Positions 9,286 to 17,630 are shown, counted from the first letter of the stretch. The stretch: DNA of 37,345 nucleotides from Ruminococcaceae bacterium UBA3323 (GCA_002361935.1 DESD01000019.1:1-37345), one strand, 5' to 3'. A program made the numbers and translations. The notes: a model not told the origin generated them from the sequence alone.

Positions 9286-9714
9286 TTATTCGGGAAGCTG
9301 ATTTTTTCCTTTTTCAGCATTTTTTAATTTCAGGTCATTTTTTATCATGGTTGTTGATACACCCGGTGTTCTTTCAAGGAAAACAACCTCGCAATAATCC
9401 TTAAGATAATCAAATTTATCCGAACCGGCCCAGTCCGAACCCATAACAACCGTATCAATATGGTATTCCTTAACATCATCCACCTTTTGCTCCCAGTTGT
9501 TTTCGGGAATAACAAGATCAACATATCGGATAGCTTCAAGCATTTTTTTTCTTGTTTCATAGCTGTGATATGCAATCTTTCCCTTGGATTCATTAAATTC
9601 ATCCGTTGAAAGAGCAACAACAAGATAATCACCGAGCGCCTTTGCTCTTCTTAAAATTTCGATATGACCATAATGCAGCAAATCAAAAGTTCCGTATGTT
9701 AAAATTCTTTTCAT
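9286..9714 (-). CDS. tagD: Glycerol-3-phosphate cytidylyltransferase
   Basis: A 142-residue enzyme making CDP-glycerol from CTP and sn-glycerol-3-phosphate, the donor for the two neighbouring glycerophosphotransferases. The nucleotidyltransferase HxGH motif is HYGH at 14-17 and the second signature RTPGVSTT is at 115-122. GTFDLLHYGH at the N-terminus and MGSDWAG at 91-97 are typical of TagD/TarD. The length is close to the usual 130 or so residues, with a short charged tail. The ATG at 9714 has AAGGAG just upstream (9720-9725). Its position between the two transferase genes is strong support for a glycerol-phosphate teichoic acid pathway. Confidence 0.96.
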   Translation of the reverse strand: MKRILTYGTFDLLHYGHIEILRRAKALGDYLVVALSTDEFNESKGKIAYHSYETRKKMLEAIRYVDLVIPENNWEQKVDDVKEYHIDTVVMGSDWAGSDKFDYLKDYCEVVFLERTPGVSTTMIKNDLKLKNAEKGKNQLPE

Positions 9715-9738
9715 TGTAATCTCCTTAAGTAAAGCAAA

Positions 9739-10842
9739 TCATATTTGGTTTAAAATAAACTCTGCAAGATTTTTGGTACTGTTTGTATCAGCATTTTCAA
9801 CATATTTTTCTTTAAACCGAATTAAAGAATCCATATCATAATCATTTTTTTCAATTGCGTCAACAAGCAATTCCGCCTTTTCAAAAGCGGCAGACGGTAA
9901 TTCTTTTTTTATATCAACATTGATTCCCCGATCTTTCATATAGGATGCATAATCGGGAATGAAGAAATACAAGGGCTTTAAAAGAAGCGATGCTTCAAAA
10001 GCACACGCAGAATAATCCGTAATGATAATATCGGCAATCTTCATTAAATCATAGCTTGAAAAATCACCTTTTGCTGAAAAACGTTCATCCTTTTCAACCT
10101 CAGACAGGGGATGCGTGCTGAAAACAAGCCGATATTCATTTTTATCTTCAAACTGTCTCTTCAGCAGGCTTGCCGCCATTGCCTCGCCGTTTCTGAAGGT
10201 TGGAAGATAAAGAACAAGTTTCTTATCCTTCATATCCGGATTCAGGGAATAAAATTCATCTTCTCTGCCATTCTTATCAAGAATAAAATCCACTCTTGGA
10301 AGCGGAAGGATTACAATTTTATCCTCAGAAGCATGAAACGCCTTGCAATAAAACCCGGCTGTCTTTTTGCTGGGAGCCAAAACAAAATCATAATTTCTGT
10401 GCATACACATTGCCTTGCTCAATCTTTCATTTCTGCCCTCTTCAGCCCCGATGGACTGCCAACCGAATTTTTTGACAGCGCCAAGTGCATGCCAGATTTG
10501 AACAACCTTTAAATCCTTTTTATGCTTCAGCATACAAACAGGAATGCAATAGCCGTCAATCACAACAACCCTTGAGGTTGCAAGTGCCTTCATCTGCCTG
10601 AACATTTCAAAGCCGTATGAAATCTTACCCAAAAGCCCGTGGGGTATCATTCTGCAAAGCACATCAACTTTACATTCGGGGCATTGCTCCTTTATTTCGT
10701 TTATCAGACAGCAGAAATCCAGCGACGGCGTATCACTTTGGCGTGAGATAAAGGAAACCTTTTTTTCGGTTTTGCATAATTTAAAAAACATATAAACAAA
10801 ATTTAATGCAAAGCCGAAAACTTTTGCAAATAATTCAATCAC
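9739..10842 (-). CDS. CDP-glycerol glycerophosphotransferase family protein (TagB-like size)
   Basis: A 367-residue single-domain member of the same family as the large protein downstream. It has VQIWHALGAVKKFGW (His118), LYLPTFRNGE, FSTHPLS and ITDYSACAFEA (about 273-283), followed by FFIPDYASYMKDRG. A hydrophobic N-terminal stretch (IELFAKVFGFALNFVYMFF) probably rests on the membrane. At this size it could be the TagB-type primase that adds the first glycerol-phosphate to the linkage unit, with the 1138-residue protein extending the chain. That division of work is inference. The start is GTG at 10842, preceded by AAGGGAG at a suitable distance. It lies 49 bp after glyA and 24 bp before tagD. 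Confidence 0.9.
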   Translation of the reverse strand: MIELFAKVFGFALNFVYMFFKLCKTEKKVSFISRQSDTPSLDFCCLINEIKEQCPECKVDVLCRMIPHGLLGKISYGFEMFRQMKALATSRVVVIDGYCIPVCMLKHKKDLKVVQIWHALGAVKKFGWQSIGAEEGRNERLSKAMCMHRNYDFVLAPSKKTAGFYCKAFHASEDKIVILPLPRVDFILDKNGREDEFYSLNPDMKDKKLVLYLPTFRNGEAMAASLLKRQFEDKNEYRLVFSTHPLSEVEKDERFSAKGDFSSYDLMKIADIIITDYSACAFEASLLLKPLYFFIPDYASYMKDRGINVDIKKELPSAAFEKAELLVDAIEKNDYDMDSLIRFKEKYVENADTNSTKNLAEFILNQI

Positions 10843-10891
10843 TTTATCTCACTCCCTTCAATATAACATTGAAAACATCTGAATAATTCTA

Positions 10892-12145
10892 TTATTCGTA
10901 AAGAGGATACTTATTGCAGATTTCCGCAACTCCGTTTTTAATATAATCTTTATTGTTTTCAAAGTCTGTTACTGCAAGATAAATAAACTCTGAAATCTTA
11001 TCAAAATCATCTTCATTAAGACCTCTTGTTGTTGCAGCAGGAGTACCGATACGAACACCTGATGTAACAAACGGAGAAAGCGGTTCATTCGGAACAGTAT
11101 TCTTATTAAGTGTAATATGAACCTCATCAAGCTTAGCTTCAAGATCCTTACCTGTTACACCTGTGCCGATAAGAGAAAGAAGCACAAGATGGTTATCTGT
11201 TCCGCCTGAAACAAGATTAAGTCCTCTTTTGGTAAGCCCGTTTGCAAGAGCCTGGGCATTATTGATAACCCTTTGCTGATATTCCTTAAATTCCGGCTTA
11301 AGAGCCTCACCGAAGCAAACTGCCTTGCCGGCAATAACGTGCATTAAAGGGCCGCCCTGTGTACCGGGGAAAATTGCCGAATTAAGCTTTTTAATAAGAT
11401 ATTCATTGTTGCAGAGAATAAGACCGCCCCTAGGACCTCTTAAGGTTTTATGCGTTGTTGTGGTAACAACATCTGCATAGGGAACCGGATTCTGATGAAG
11501 GCCTGCTGCAACAAGACCTGCTATATGTGCCATATCCACCATAAACATAGCGCCGTTTGCATGAGCAATATCGGCCATTGTTTTGAAATCAATTGCCCTT
11601 GGATAAGCGGAAGCTCCTGCAACAACAAGTTTTGGCTTAACCTTATTAACCTGCTTTGCAAATTCATTTAAATCAATATATCCGTCATCGTTAACACCAT
11701 AAGGAACAAAATTGAAATATTTACCGCTGATATTGGCAGGAGAGCCATGTGTTAAATGTCCGCCGTTATCAAGGCTCATACCCATAACCGTATCACCCGG
11801 CTTAAGCAGAGCAAGATAAACTGCAGTATTTGCCTGAGCACCGGAATGTGCCTGAACATTCGCATAATTAGCACCGAAAAGCTCACATGCTCTTTTTATA
11901 GCAATATTTTCAACGATATCTACATACTGACATCCGCCGTAATAACGCTTTGACGGAAGACCCTCTGCGTATTTATTTGTAAGTACACTGCCCATAGCAG
12001 CCATAACCTGAGGGGAAACAAGATTTTCGGAAGCAATAAGTTCAATGTTTTCACGCTGGCGGGAAAGCTCAAGAGCCATTGCGTCTGCAACTTCCTTATC
12101 TGTTTCTGCAACCTTGGAAATGGAATCATAGTAATCAGAATACAT
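10892..12145 (-). CDS. glyA: Serine hydroxymethyltransferase
   Basis: A 417-residue PLP enzyme interconverting serine and glycine with transfer of a one-carbon unit to tetrahydrofolate. The diagnostic TTTTHKTLRGPRGG motif carries the Schiff-base lysine (K233). IELIASENLVS, YAEGLPSKRYYGG, DMAHIAGLVA and IGTPAATTRG are all present. The start is the ATG at 12145, with AAAGGAG nine bases upstream; the frame reaches 12196 but that extension overlaps the promoter. It is the first gene of a run to trpS with no gap over 50 bp. A housekeeping metabolic gene thus probably drives teichoic-acid gene expression. Confidence 0.97.
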   Translation of the reverse strand: MYSDYYDSISKVAETDKEVADAMALELSRQRENIELIASENLVSPQVMAAMGSVLTNKYAEGLPSKRYYGGCQYVDIVENIAIKRACELFGANYANVQAHSGAQANTAVYLALLKPGDTVMGMSLDNGGHLTHGSPANISGKYFNFVPYGVNDDGYIDLNEFAKQVNKVKPKLVVAGASAYPRAIDFKTMADIAHANGAMFMVDMAHIAGLVAAGLHQNPVPYADVVTTTTHKTLRGPRGGLILCNNEYLIKKLNSAIFPGTQGGPLMHVIAGKAVCFGEALKPEFKEYQQRVINNAQALANGLTKRGLNLVSGGTDNHLVLLSLIGTGVTGKDLEAKLDEVHITLNKNTVPNEPLSPFVTSGVRIGTPAATTRGLNEDDFDKISEFIYLAVTDFENNKDYIKNGVAEICNKYPLYE

Positions 12146-12186
12146 AATTAAAACTCCTTTTATTATATATAATATTATACTGTTTA

Positions 12187-12215
12187 ATAATATCATATTG
12201 AGCCACTTTATACAA
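12187..12215 (-). promoter_or_regulatory. Promoter of the glyA operon
   Basis: On the minus strand TTGTAT (12215-12210), a 17-base spacer ending in TGA, and TATTAT (12192-12187) form a SigA-type promoter about 40 bases ahead of the glyA start. Confidence 0.7.
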
Positions 12216-12232
12216 GTAGAGATTTGTTAAGA

Positions 12233-12272
12233 AAATAAAAAAAGATGCATAGGGACATCCTGCATAAAGATG
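12233..12272 (-). terminator. Terminator-like hairpin, repeat copy A
   Basis: On the minus strand ATGCA and TGCAT arms with an inner GG/CC pair enclose ATGT and are followed by CTTTTTTTATTTTC. The 5' part, CATCTTTATGCAGGATGTCCC with one base fewer conserved on each side, recurs at 22051-22074 and, in reverse, at 12427-12443. Confidence 0.5.
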
Positions 12273-12314
12273 TATTTGGTGTAAATTTTCTGATTTTTCC
12301 CATTTACGAATTAA

Positions 12315-12350
12315 AAATCCCGGTGAATACGAAAGTATGCACCGGGATTT
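12315..12350 (-). terminator. Terminator of the 12483-13394 gene
   Basis: AAATCCCGGTG (12315-12325) pairs with CACCGGGATTT (12340-12350). An inner ATAC/GTAT helix closes a four-base loop. On the minus strand the stem is followed by a T-rich stretch (GGGATTTTTAATTC), as expected for the minus-strand gene ending at 12483. Confidence 0.8.
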
Positions 12351-12426
12351 ATTAATTTATTCTGAACAAAATCAGTTCATTTAAATACGGCAGTTTGCCA
12401 TATTCTTCATTTTTTCAGCAATTATT

Positions 12427-12465
12427 CTTTATGCAGGATACCCTTTACAAACACATCTTTTTGTA
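12427..12465 (+). repeat. Degenerate repeat, inverted copy B
   Basis: CTTTATGCAGGATACCC (12427-12443), followed by ACATCTTTTTG, matches the minus-strand core at 12252-12272 (CTTTATGCAGGATGTCCC) with two mismatches. It lies in opposite orientation, making an imperfect inverted pair about 230 bp long overall. Confidence 0.5.
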
Positions 12466-12482
12466 ATTGCCTTTATTTAAAA

Positions 12483-13394
12483 TCAATCCGAATAGCTGAA
12501 TTCATACGTTTCGGAAATCTCAAATCTTACAAACGCTTTAAAACTGTTATGTATCAGAGTTACATTAACATCCATTCCAAGCGGCGCCCTGAAAACAACG
12601 CTGAGCATTCTGCCTTTATCATCAATCATTGCCGTTACGCTTGTTTCCCCTATATGACAGGTGCCGTTTTCAATTTTGGTTGTTTTTCCGAAATCACCGA
12701 AACCGGACGGCAAATCCTTCTTGAGATTCTCATAATTATTGTTCGCATCAAGAAGCTTTTTTACTCTTGGGGCTACGCTCATGATATCAATAAAATTTGA
12801 ATGATTTTTTGCAAGAGCACCTATTTCCGGGTATTGCTTATGAATATCATACTTTCCGAAATCTGCCCCAACATCATCCTTAAGCGTTTCAAATACTCTC
12901 ATAATTTCATCTATTGAAGCTGCTTCTTCCCCTATTGTAAAAAAGATACTGCGCACATGATCATCACTGTAAATGTACGACGAGGTTACACCGCTGAACA
13001 GATATTCACTGATTTCAGAGTTGACCGGCTGAACAATATTTTTCGGAACAATTGTATTATCATCCGTTAAAACGCCGTTTCTAAAGGAAAATTCAGCAAT
13101 ATCATCTTCGATATTCCCAAGTCTGTGATTTACAACCTTTTTAAGAATTGAATTAAAAGCAGACAAGGAACAGTCTATTTCCTTCAGTTCAACAGAAGTT
13201 GTAATCTTCAAATCAAAATCATCTTTATTTTTAAGATCATCAACAGCTTCTGCATAAGTTTTGAGCGCTTTTTCGGATTTTTCAGGATTGCCTATCAAGG
13301 GAATATCATCCCTGCTGCATCCGTTTGCAATACAGGCAATTGCCAAAATCAAAGAAATCAAAACAACGCTAATAATTCTTAAATTTTTAATCAT
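12483..13394 (-). CDS. Putative lipoprotein of unknown function, paralogue of the next gene
   Basis: The product has 303 residues. I chose the ATG at 13394 because AAGGG lies 6 bases before it; an earlier ATG at 13412 has none. The N-terminus MIKNLRIISVVLISLILAI ends in a lipobox-like ANGC, so it is probably a lipid-anchored, extracytoplasmic protein. I do not recognise the family. It shares several blocks with the neighbour at 13559-14452: FSFRNGV, IVQPVN, ALAKNHSNFIDI and CHIGETSVTAM. The two are therefore diverged tandem duplicates. The ending FEISETYEFSYSD also parallels the neighbour's VVQTYYFNYS. The promoter lies at 13462-13490 and the terminator at 12315-12350, so it is a single-gene unit. 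Confidence 0.8.
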   Translation of the reverse strand: MIKNLRIISVVLISLILAIACIANGCSRDDIPLIGNPEKSEKALKTYAEAVDDLKNKDDFDLKITTSVELKEIDCSLSAFNSILKKVVNHRLGNIEDDIAEFSFRNGVLTDDNTIVPKNIVQPVNSEISEYLFSGVTSSYIYSDDHVRSIFFTIGEEAASIDEIMRVFETLKDDVGADFGKYDIHKQYPEIGALAKNHSNFIDIMSVAPRVKKLLDANNNYENLKKDLPSGFGDFGKTTKIENGTCHIGETSVTAMIDDKGRMLSVVFRAPLGMDVNVTLIHNSFKAFVRFEISETYEFSYSD

Positions 13395-13461
13395 TGCTAC
13401 CCTTCCAAACATAAAAACAATAGCCGCAAAGATTCAATAAAAGATTCAATAATATAATATA

Positions 13462-13490
13462 GGTATATCACTAAAATAAATTTATGTCAA
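13462..13490 (-). promoter_or_regulatory. Promoter of the 12483-13394 lipoprotein gene
   Basis: On the minus strand a perfect TTGACA (13490-13485) is followed after 17 bases by TATACC (13467-13462). The start codon lies about 70 bases further on. Confidence 0.65.
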
Positions 13491-13558
13491 TTTCCTTTTT
13501 TCACAAAAAGCAGTTGCTCATTTTTTTACATATTGAACAAAATAACTATTTCTTCGTA

Positions 13559-14452
13559 TCAAGAATAATTGAAATAATATGTTTGAACAACAGTGATTTG
13601 AATAGAGGTTTCAATAATATTATTTACAAGCTTAAACCCTGCTTTTAATTCAACGGGTACGGAAATAGCAACTGAATGCAACACCTCATTACTGTCGGCA
13701 ACTGCCGATATTTCGGTACTGCCTATAATGCATTTTCCATCAACTATACTAACGGATTTACTGCCGGAATTTGATACGCTGTCCTTATTCTGATTATCGG
13801 AACCATTAACCATATTACTGATTCCAAGCATATCAACAACAGTTGACATAATATCGCCGACATCAATAAATTTTGAATGATTCGGAGCAAGTGCAGCTAT
13901 CTGAGAATGATCGGAAACAGTCTGTCCTTTAATAATAGGATTTATGGCTGCAAGAACACTGTCCAAATCCGCTGATTCGTTTTTTATTTCAAAAGAAAGC
14001 GAGGTGCTTTCATCATCGCATAAAACCGATTTTAAAGCCAAAGAGGAAGCATTGAAATTTTCTACATAGGCATTTGCAGGCTGAATAACGCTGAGCGGCG
14101 TTTTTTCGGAATCCTTGGCATCAACACCGTTTTTAAATGAAAAAGAACGTGTTTCTTCTCTTGAATCGCCAACCTTATATCCCATAATAGAAGAAAGCAT
14201 CTCGTTTAAAATCATACTTTCACTGTTTATTTCATCAAGCTTAACGGATGTTTTTACGTCAAGACCGAAATCCTTATAATTCTTGCAGTTTTTAACAGAA
14301 TTATTATAAAATGCAACAATCTCACTGACGGATGACTTTTCATTGATTTTCAATCTATTCTTATCCAAAACCTTATTTTTAAAGGTAACAACACCAAAAA
14401 CAGATGCTGCAGCAAACAAAACAGCAACTGCTGCAATCAAAACTTTTTTCAT
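13559..14452 (-). CDS. Putative secreted or membrane-anchored protein of unknown function, paralogue of the 12483 gene
   Basis: The product has 297 residues. The ATG at 14452 is preceded by GGGGGA at 5 bases, which favours it over the ATG at 14464. The first 27 residues (MKKVLIAAVAVLFAAASVFG...) form a signal peptide or signal anchor without a clear lipobox cysteine. That differs from its paralogue. Shared blocks are FSFKNGV, VIQPAN, ALAPNHSKFIDV and CIIGSTEISAV. A Ser/Asn/Lys-rich linker (SDNQNKDSVSNSGSKS) sits near residue 225. The family is not recognised. It is divergent from yebC, with the two promoters packed into about 130 bp. Confidence 0.8.
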   Translation of the reverse strand: MKKVLIAAVAVLFAAASVFGVVTFKNKVLDKNRLKINEKSSVSEIVAFYNNSVKNCKNYKDFGLDVKTSVKLDEINSESMILNEMLSSIMGYKVGDSREETRSFSFKNGVDAKDSEKTPLSVIQPANAYVENFNASSLALKSVLCDDESTSLSFEIKNESADLDSVLAAINPIIKGQTVSDHSQIAALAPNHSKFIDVGDIMSTVVDMLGISNMVNGSDNQNKDSVSNSGSKSVSIVDGKCIIGSTEISAVADSNEVLHSVAISVPVELKAGFKLVNNIIETSIQITVVQTYYFNYS

Positions 14453-14522
14453 AAAATCCCCCATTTAAATTTTCTTAAATATATAATAATATAAAAACGA
14501 AGTGAATACAACTGTTTTACAC

Positions 14523-14551
14523 TTGAAAGAGTTAAAAAGATATGTTAAAAT
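14523..14551 (+). promoter_or_regulatory. Promoter of yebC
   Basis: TTGAAA (14523-14528), 17 bases, then TAAAAT (14546-14551). The start codon follows about 35 bases later. Confidence 0.7.
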
Positions 14552-14585
14552 ATTGCATATTTTAAGATTAAAAGGAAGTGTTCAT

Positions 14586-15329
14586 ATGAGCGGACATTCA
14601 AAATGGAGTACCATCAAGAGAAAAAAAGGTGCCAACGATGCTGCCAGAGCAAAGATTTTCACAAAAATAGGAAGAGAGCTTGCTGTTGCAGTTAAAAACG
14701 GCGGACCTGATCCGTCTGTTAACACAAAGCTTAAAGATGTTATTGCAAAGGCAAAGCAGAATAACGTTCCGAATGACAATATAGACCGTATGCTAAAAAA
14801 AGCAGCAGGCGATTCAAACGGAGCAGACTACGAAGAAATCGTTTACGAGGGCTACGGACCAAGCGGTGTAGCCGTTGTTGTTGAAGCACTTACGGATAAC
14901 AGAAACCGTACTGCAGGAGAGGTGAGGCATTACTTTGACAAGGCAGGCGGAAATATGGGCACATCCGGCTCCGTTACCTTTATGTTCAGCCGTGAGGGTG
15001 TTATCCTTGTTGAAAAAGAAGATGTTGATGAAGAAGAGCTTATGATGGAGGCCATTGAGGCAGGTGCAACAGATTTTATTTCCGATGATGAGGATGTTTT
15101 TGAAATCAGAACAGCTGCAAACGATGTCGGCGCAATCCGTGATGATCTTGAAGCCAAAGGCTATAAAACCATTTCAAGCGAGCCGGCATACATTCCGTCA
15201 ACATATACGCGCCTTGAAAATCAGGATGATATGATGAAAATGAGCAGAATGATTGATATGTTTGAGGAAAATGATGACGTTCAGAACATCTGGCACAACT
15301 GGGAAAATGAAGACGAATACGAAGGTTAA
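14586..15329 (+). CDS. yebC: YebC/PmpR family protein
   Basis: A 247-residue cytoplasmic protein that starts MSGHSKWSTIKRKKGANDAARAKIFTK (given in part), the family hallmark. It continues with GREL, DNIDRMLKKAAG, YEGYGPSGVAV and NRTAGEVRHYFDKAGGN. The usual length is about 245. The frame extends upstream to 14502, but the ATG at 14586 has AAGGAAGTG in front and the canonical N-terminus. The family comprises DNA-binding regulators and, in some lineages, factors that relieve ribosome stalling at proline stretches; which applies here is unknown. It is the only gene of its unit, closed by the hairpin at 15356-15393. Confidence 0.95.
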   Translation: MSGHSKWSTIKRKKGANDAARAKIFTKIGRELAVAVKNGGPDPSVNTKLKDVIAKAKQNNVPNDNIDRMLKKAAGDSNGADYEEIVYEGYGPSGVAVVVEALTDNRNRTAGEVRHYFDKAGGNMGTSGSVTFMFSREGVILVEKEDVDEEELMMEAIEAGATDFISDDEDVFEIRTAANDVGAIRDDLEAKGYKTISSEPAYIPSTYTRLENQDDMMKMSRMIDMFEENDDVQNIWHNWENEDEYEG

Positions 15330-15355
15330 TTTTTATAATAATTAGTTTTATAACA

Positions 15356-15393
15356 AAAAGCTCGTATTAGGGTATCCCCTAATACGAGTTTTT
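15356..15393. terminator. Bidirectional terminator after yebC
   Basis: A 12-bp stem CTCGTATTAGGG (15361-15372) with CCCTAATACGAG (15377-15388) and a TATC loop, flanked by an A-run before and a T-run after. It can serve yebC (+) and the acyltransferase gene (-). Confidence 0.92.
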
Positions 15394-15401
15394 CATTTTT
15401 A

Positions 15402-16682
15402 TTACTGTGTTAACAAATCAACATTCTTTACAATTAAATCAAAGAATTTTTCAACAATCAGCTTATCCTCTTCATTACCTCTTACACACATGGAAATTGT
15501 AAGTTCCTTTCGTACCGAGGTAACAGACAAAAGCGCATAGGGTTTATACTTAACAGCACCGCTCATAAAGCCGTCCACAGGCTCATGACCCTCCAGCGCA
15601 AGCTTATCAACCTCAAGAATACCTATATTGCTCATTGCAAGAAGCGGATTGGCATAACCGATTTTTATAACTTCCTCCGAAGCAGCAAGAGGCAGAATCT
15701 TATAGCCAAAGGAAAGAAGCGGCAAACCATGAAGCCCTATGAACTTATCCTCTTTAAACTGATTGGAGGACTGAACAACATAGTTGAGCGTTTCAAAAAT
15801 ATTTGCCCCTCTTTCGGGAACACGGCACTGCATCCATGCAGTATGATTGGTTACGCCCTGACCCTCATCACTCTTGATATGTCTTCTTAAATCAACGGCA
15901 CAGGAAATAGAAATGCCCTCTCTGCTGTCAAATCCGGCAAGCTCATAAAGTGCATAGAAATAGGCGGTCAAGAGCATATCATTGATTGTTGCACCATGCT
16001 TTTTGCCTGCAAAACGAATTTCATCAAATTTTGAAGCAGGAATTTTTCTTTTTGCAATAAAGGATTTATCCCTTATACTGTTCGGCGTAAACGGAAAGCC
16101 GTGATCATCCTTTGAATTTACATTTTTATAAAGATTCTTGGCAAGCCTTTTTTCACCTGCTGAAAAATCCTCATAAACACTTTCATAAGAGCGTGTGCCC
16201 GTTCTTAAATCAACAGGACTTATGCCGCTTGAAACATAATCATTATAATTCCTGCACAGTGCTTTCATAAAATATTTTAAATCGCCGCCGTCCATACACA
16301 TATGGTTTTCAACAACACATAAAACCGATTTGCCGTTATGATTGAAAACGGCAACCTTCATCTGGATATCCGCATCAGGCGGAATGTACTGAATAAGAAA
16401 ATTGTTTATTTCGATATCAAGCTCTGCTTCCGAAACCTCTTTAACAGTTAAAACATCATCAATTTTGTAATCCTTAACCGTCCAGTACGGATGAATTCTG
16501 TTATCGGTAAATGAGGAATGAAGCACCGGCGCTTTTTCAAGAAAGCAGATCAGAACGGTTTTAAGCGCTTCAATATTAATTTCAAAATCATATCGCAATT
16601 CAACATGCACCATTCGGTCGTTAAAATCACGAAAAAGATAGTGCATTTTATCCCAAAGCTCAGCATTTAATTTTCTTTCCAT
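15402..16682 (-). CDS. Condensation-domain-like acyltransferase
   Basis: The product has 426 residues and no signal peptide. It resembles the CoA-dependent acyltransferase superfamily (condensation domains, PapA5, alcohol acetyltransferases). The key HxxxDG motif is H127-MCM-D131-G132, preceded by VLCVVEN as in active members. ISISCAVDLRRHI and the later AMSNIGILEVD match the positions of the second structural block. So a catalytic enzyme that moves an acyl group onto a hydroxyl or amine is likely. The acceptor and donor are unknown. The gene overlaps the upstream membrane-protein gene by 16 bp and has GGAGGTGG in front. Coupled translation suggests that the two products work together at the membrane, perhaps on a lipid or glycolipid. 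Confidence 0.8.
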   Translation of the reverse strand: MERKLNAELWDKMHYLFRDFNDRMVHVELRYDFEINIEALKTVLICFLEKAPVLHSSFTDNRIHPYWTVKDYKIDDVLTVKEVSEAELDIEINNFLIQYIPPDADIQMKVAVFNHNGKSVLCVVENHMCMDGGDLKYFMKALCRNYNDYVSSGISPVDLRTGTRSYESVYEDFSAGEKRLAKNLYKNVNSKDDHGFPFTPNSIRDKSFIAKRKIPASKFDEIRFAGKKHGATINDMLLTAYFYALYELAGFDSREGISISCAVDLRRHIKSDEGQGVTNHTAWMQCRVPERGANIFETLNYVVQSSNQFKEDKFIGLHGLPLLSFGYKILPLAASEEVIKIGYANPLLAMSNIGILEVDKLALEGHEPVDGFMSGAVKYKPYALLSVTSVRKELTISMCVRGNEEDKLIVEKFFDLIVKNVDLLTQ

Positions 16683-17488
16683 GTATCAACCACCTCCTGT
16701 TTATAATGCTTGTTCCTTGCAAACGAAGCATACATAACAACAAAATCCAGAACAAGCGAGAATATAATAAGCATCCAGCCCGTGCTCCACATAAGAACAC
16801 CAACTGCAGATAAAATGATATAAAGCATAGCTGCAACAGCGGGAATATAAAGAAGATAGTTTATCAGGCGAAGCTTTCGCTTTGTTGCGGCAGCATAAAT
16901 CGCATCCGCAACAAATATTGCGGCAATACCTGCTATCAGAATAATCCAGCTTTTCGGATAGCCGATAATCACAAGAGTAAAAAGGAAAACAGCAACTGCC
17001 AATACCATAACTTCCAAGCCAAGACATATCCTTGCAAACAAATGAAAAATACGTCTGAGCGAAGTTAATTTTTTTACACCGATATTAAGCAAATAAACAA
17101 CCCACAGCAGAATTCCGTCAACAACAATAAGCCATGTTTTGCCCCAGACATCCACACCCATTGCACCATACATAAAGCTTATTCCAAGGAATAAAACAAT
17201 AATGCAAAGTATATAAAGCACAGAGCCTACAAAATTCATTATGATATTCCGTCTTGTGCGCTGCGCCGCTGTTTCGGCTATATAAAACTCGTTATATTCC
17301 TTTTTAACATCCGGATGCTCACTAATGATTAAATCACTTATAACTCTTTGATTTGAAATTCCCCTTCCTGAAACCTCAAGATATCTTTGATTCATTTCTT
17401 CAAGCATTTTTCTTTTAAACCTGAATAAGATTTCATTGCCGCTCTGATCAGGCAGCTGATTATCAATAAACTTAATGAACTGTTCCAT
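16667..17488 (-). CDS. Six-TM membrane protein with HAAS-like N-terminal domain
   Basis: A 273-residue protein. Residues 1-75 are soluble and helical (QLPDQSGNEILFRFKRKM, then GRGISNQRVISDLIISEHPD), similar in style to the HAAS/DUF1700 signalling segment found ahead of membrane domains in Firmicutes. Six hydrophobic helices follow at about 85-107, 117-137, 154-176, 180-200, 209-230 and 234-255. No catalytic motif is visible. It overlaps the acyltransferase gene by 16 bp, so the pair is almost certainly a functional unit. AGGAGG lies 4 bases before the ATG at 17488. A sensing or scaffolding role is inferred; the family name is tentative. Confidence 0.75.
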   Translation of the reverse strand: MEQFIKFIDNQLPDQSGNEILFRFKRKMLEEMNQRYLEVSGRGISNQRVISDLIISEHPDVKKEYNEFYIAETAAQRTRRNIIMNFVGSVLYILCIIVLFLGISFMYGAMGVDVWGKTWLIVVDGILLWVVYLLNIGVKKLTSLRRIFHLFARICLGLEVMVLAVAVFLFTLVIIGYPKSWIILIAGIAAIFVADAIYAAATKRKLRLINYLLYIPAVAAMLYIILSAVGVLMWSTGWMLIIFSLVLDFVVMYASFARNKHYKQEVVDTWKEN

Positions 17489-17522
17489 TCTGCCTCCTAA
17501 AAAAATAAATTTTCACATATAT

Positions 17523-17551
17523 ATTTTAGCATATAAAAAAGCCAAAAACAA
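17523..17551 (-). promoter_or_regulatory. Promoter of the membrane protein/acyltransferase pair
   Basis: On the minus strand TTGTTT (17551-17546), 17 bases ending in TGC (extended -10), then TAAAAT (17528-17523). Confidence 0.65.
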
Positions 17552-17581
17552 TATTCGGAAAATAAACAATATATAAATTGC

Positions 17582-17617
17582 AAAAAAACGTCAGCCAAGG
17601 AATACCCTCATCTGACG
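17582..17617 (-). terminator. Terminator after tagH
   Basis: CGTCAG (17589-17594) pairs with CTGACG (17612-17617), with an inner GAGG/CCTT helix around GTATT. On the minus strand it is followed by TTTTTTT. It sits 14 bp after the stop. Confidence 0.85.
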
Positions 17618-17630
17618 CTTTAATTTATAT

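Larger units (their letters stand above)
12146..12482. other. Non-coding interval between glyA and the next gene
   Basis: 337 bp with no credible gene. From low to high coordinate it holds the glyA promoter, a minus-strand hairpin with a T-rich tail (12233-12265), the terminator at 12315-12350, and an inverted copy of the first hairpin's conserved core (12427-12443). The two core copies face each other like terminal inverted repeats about 230 bp apart. Confidence 0.7.
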
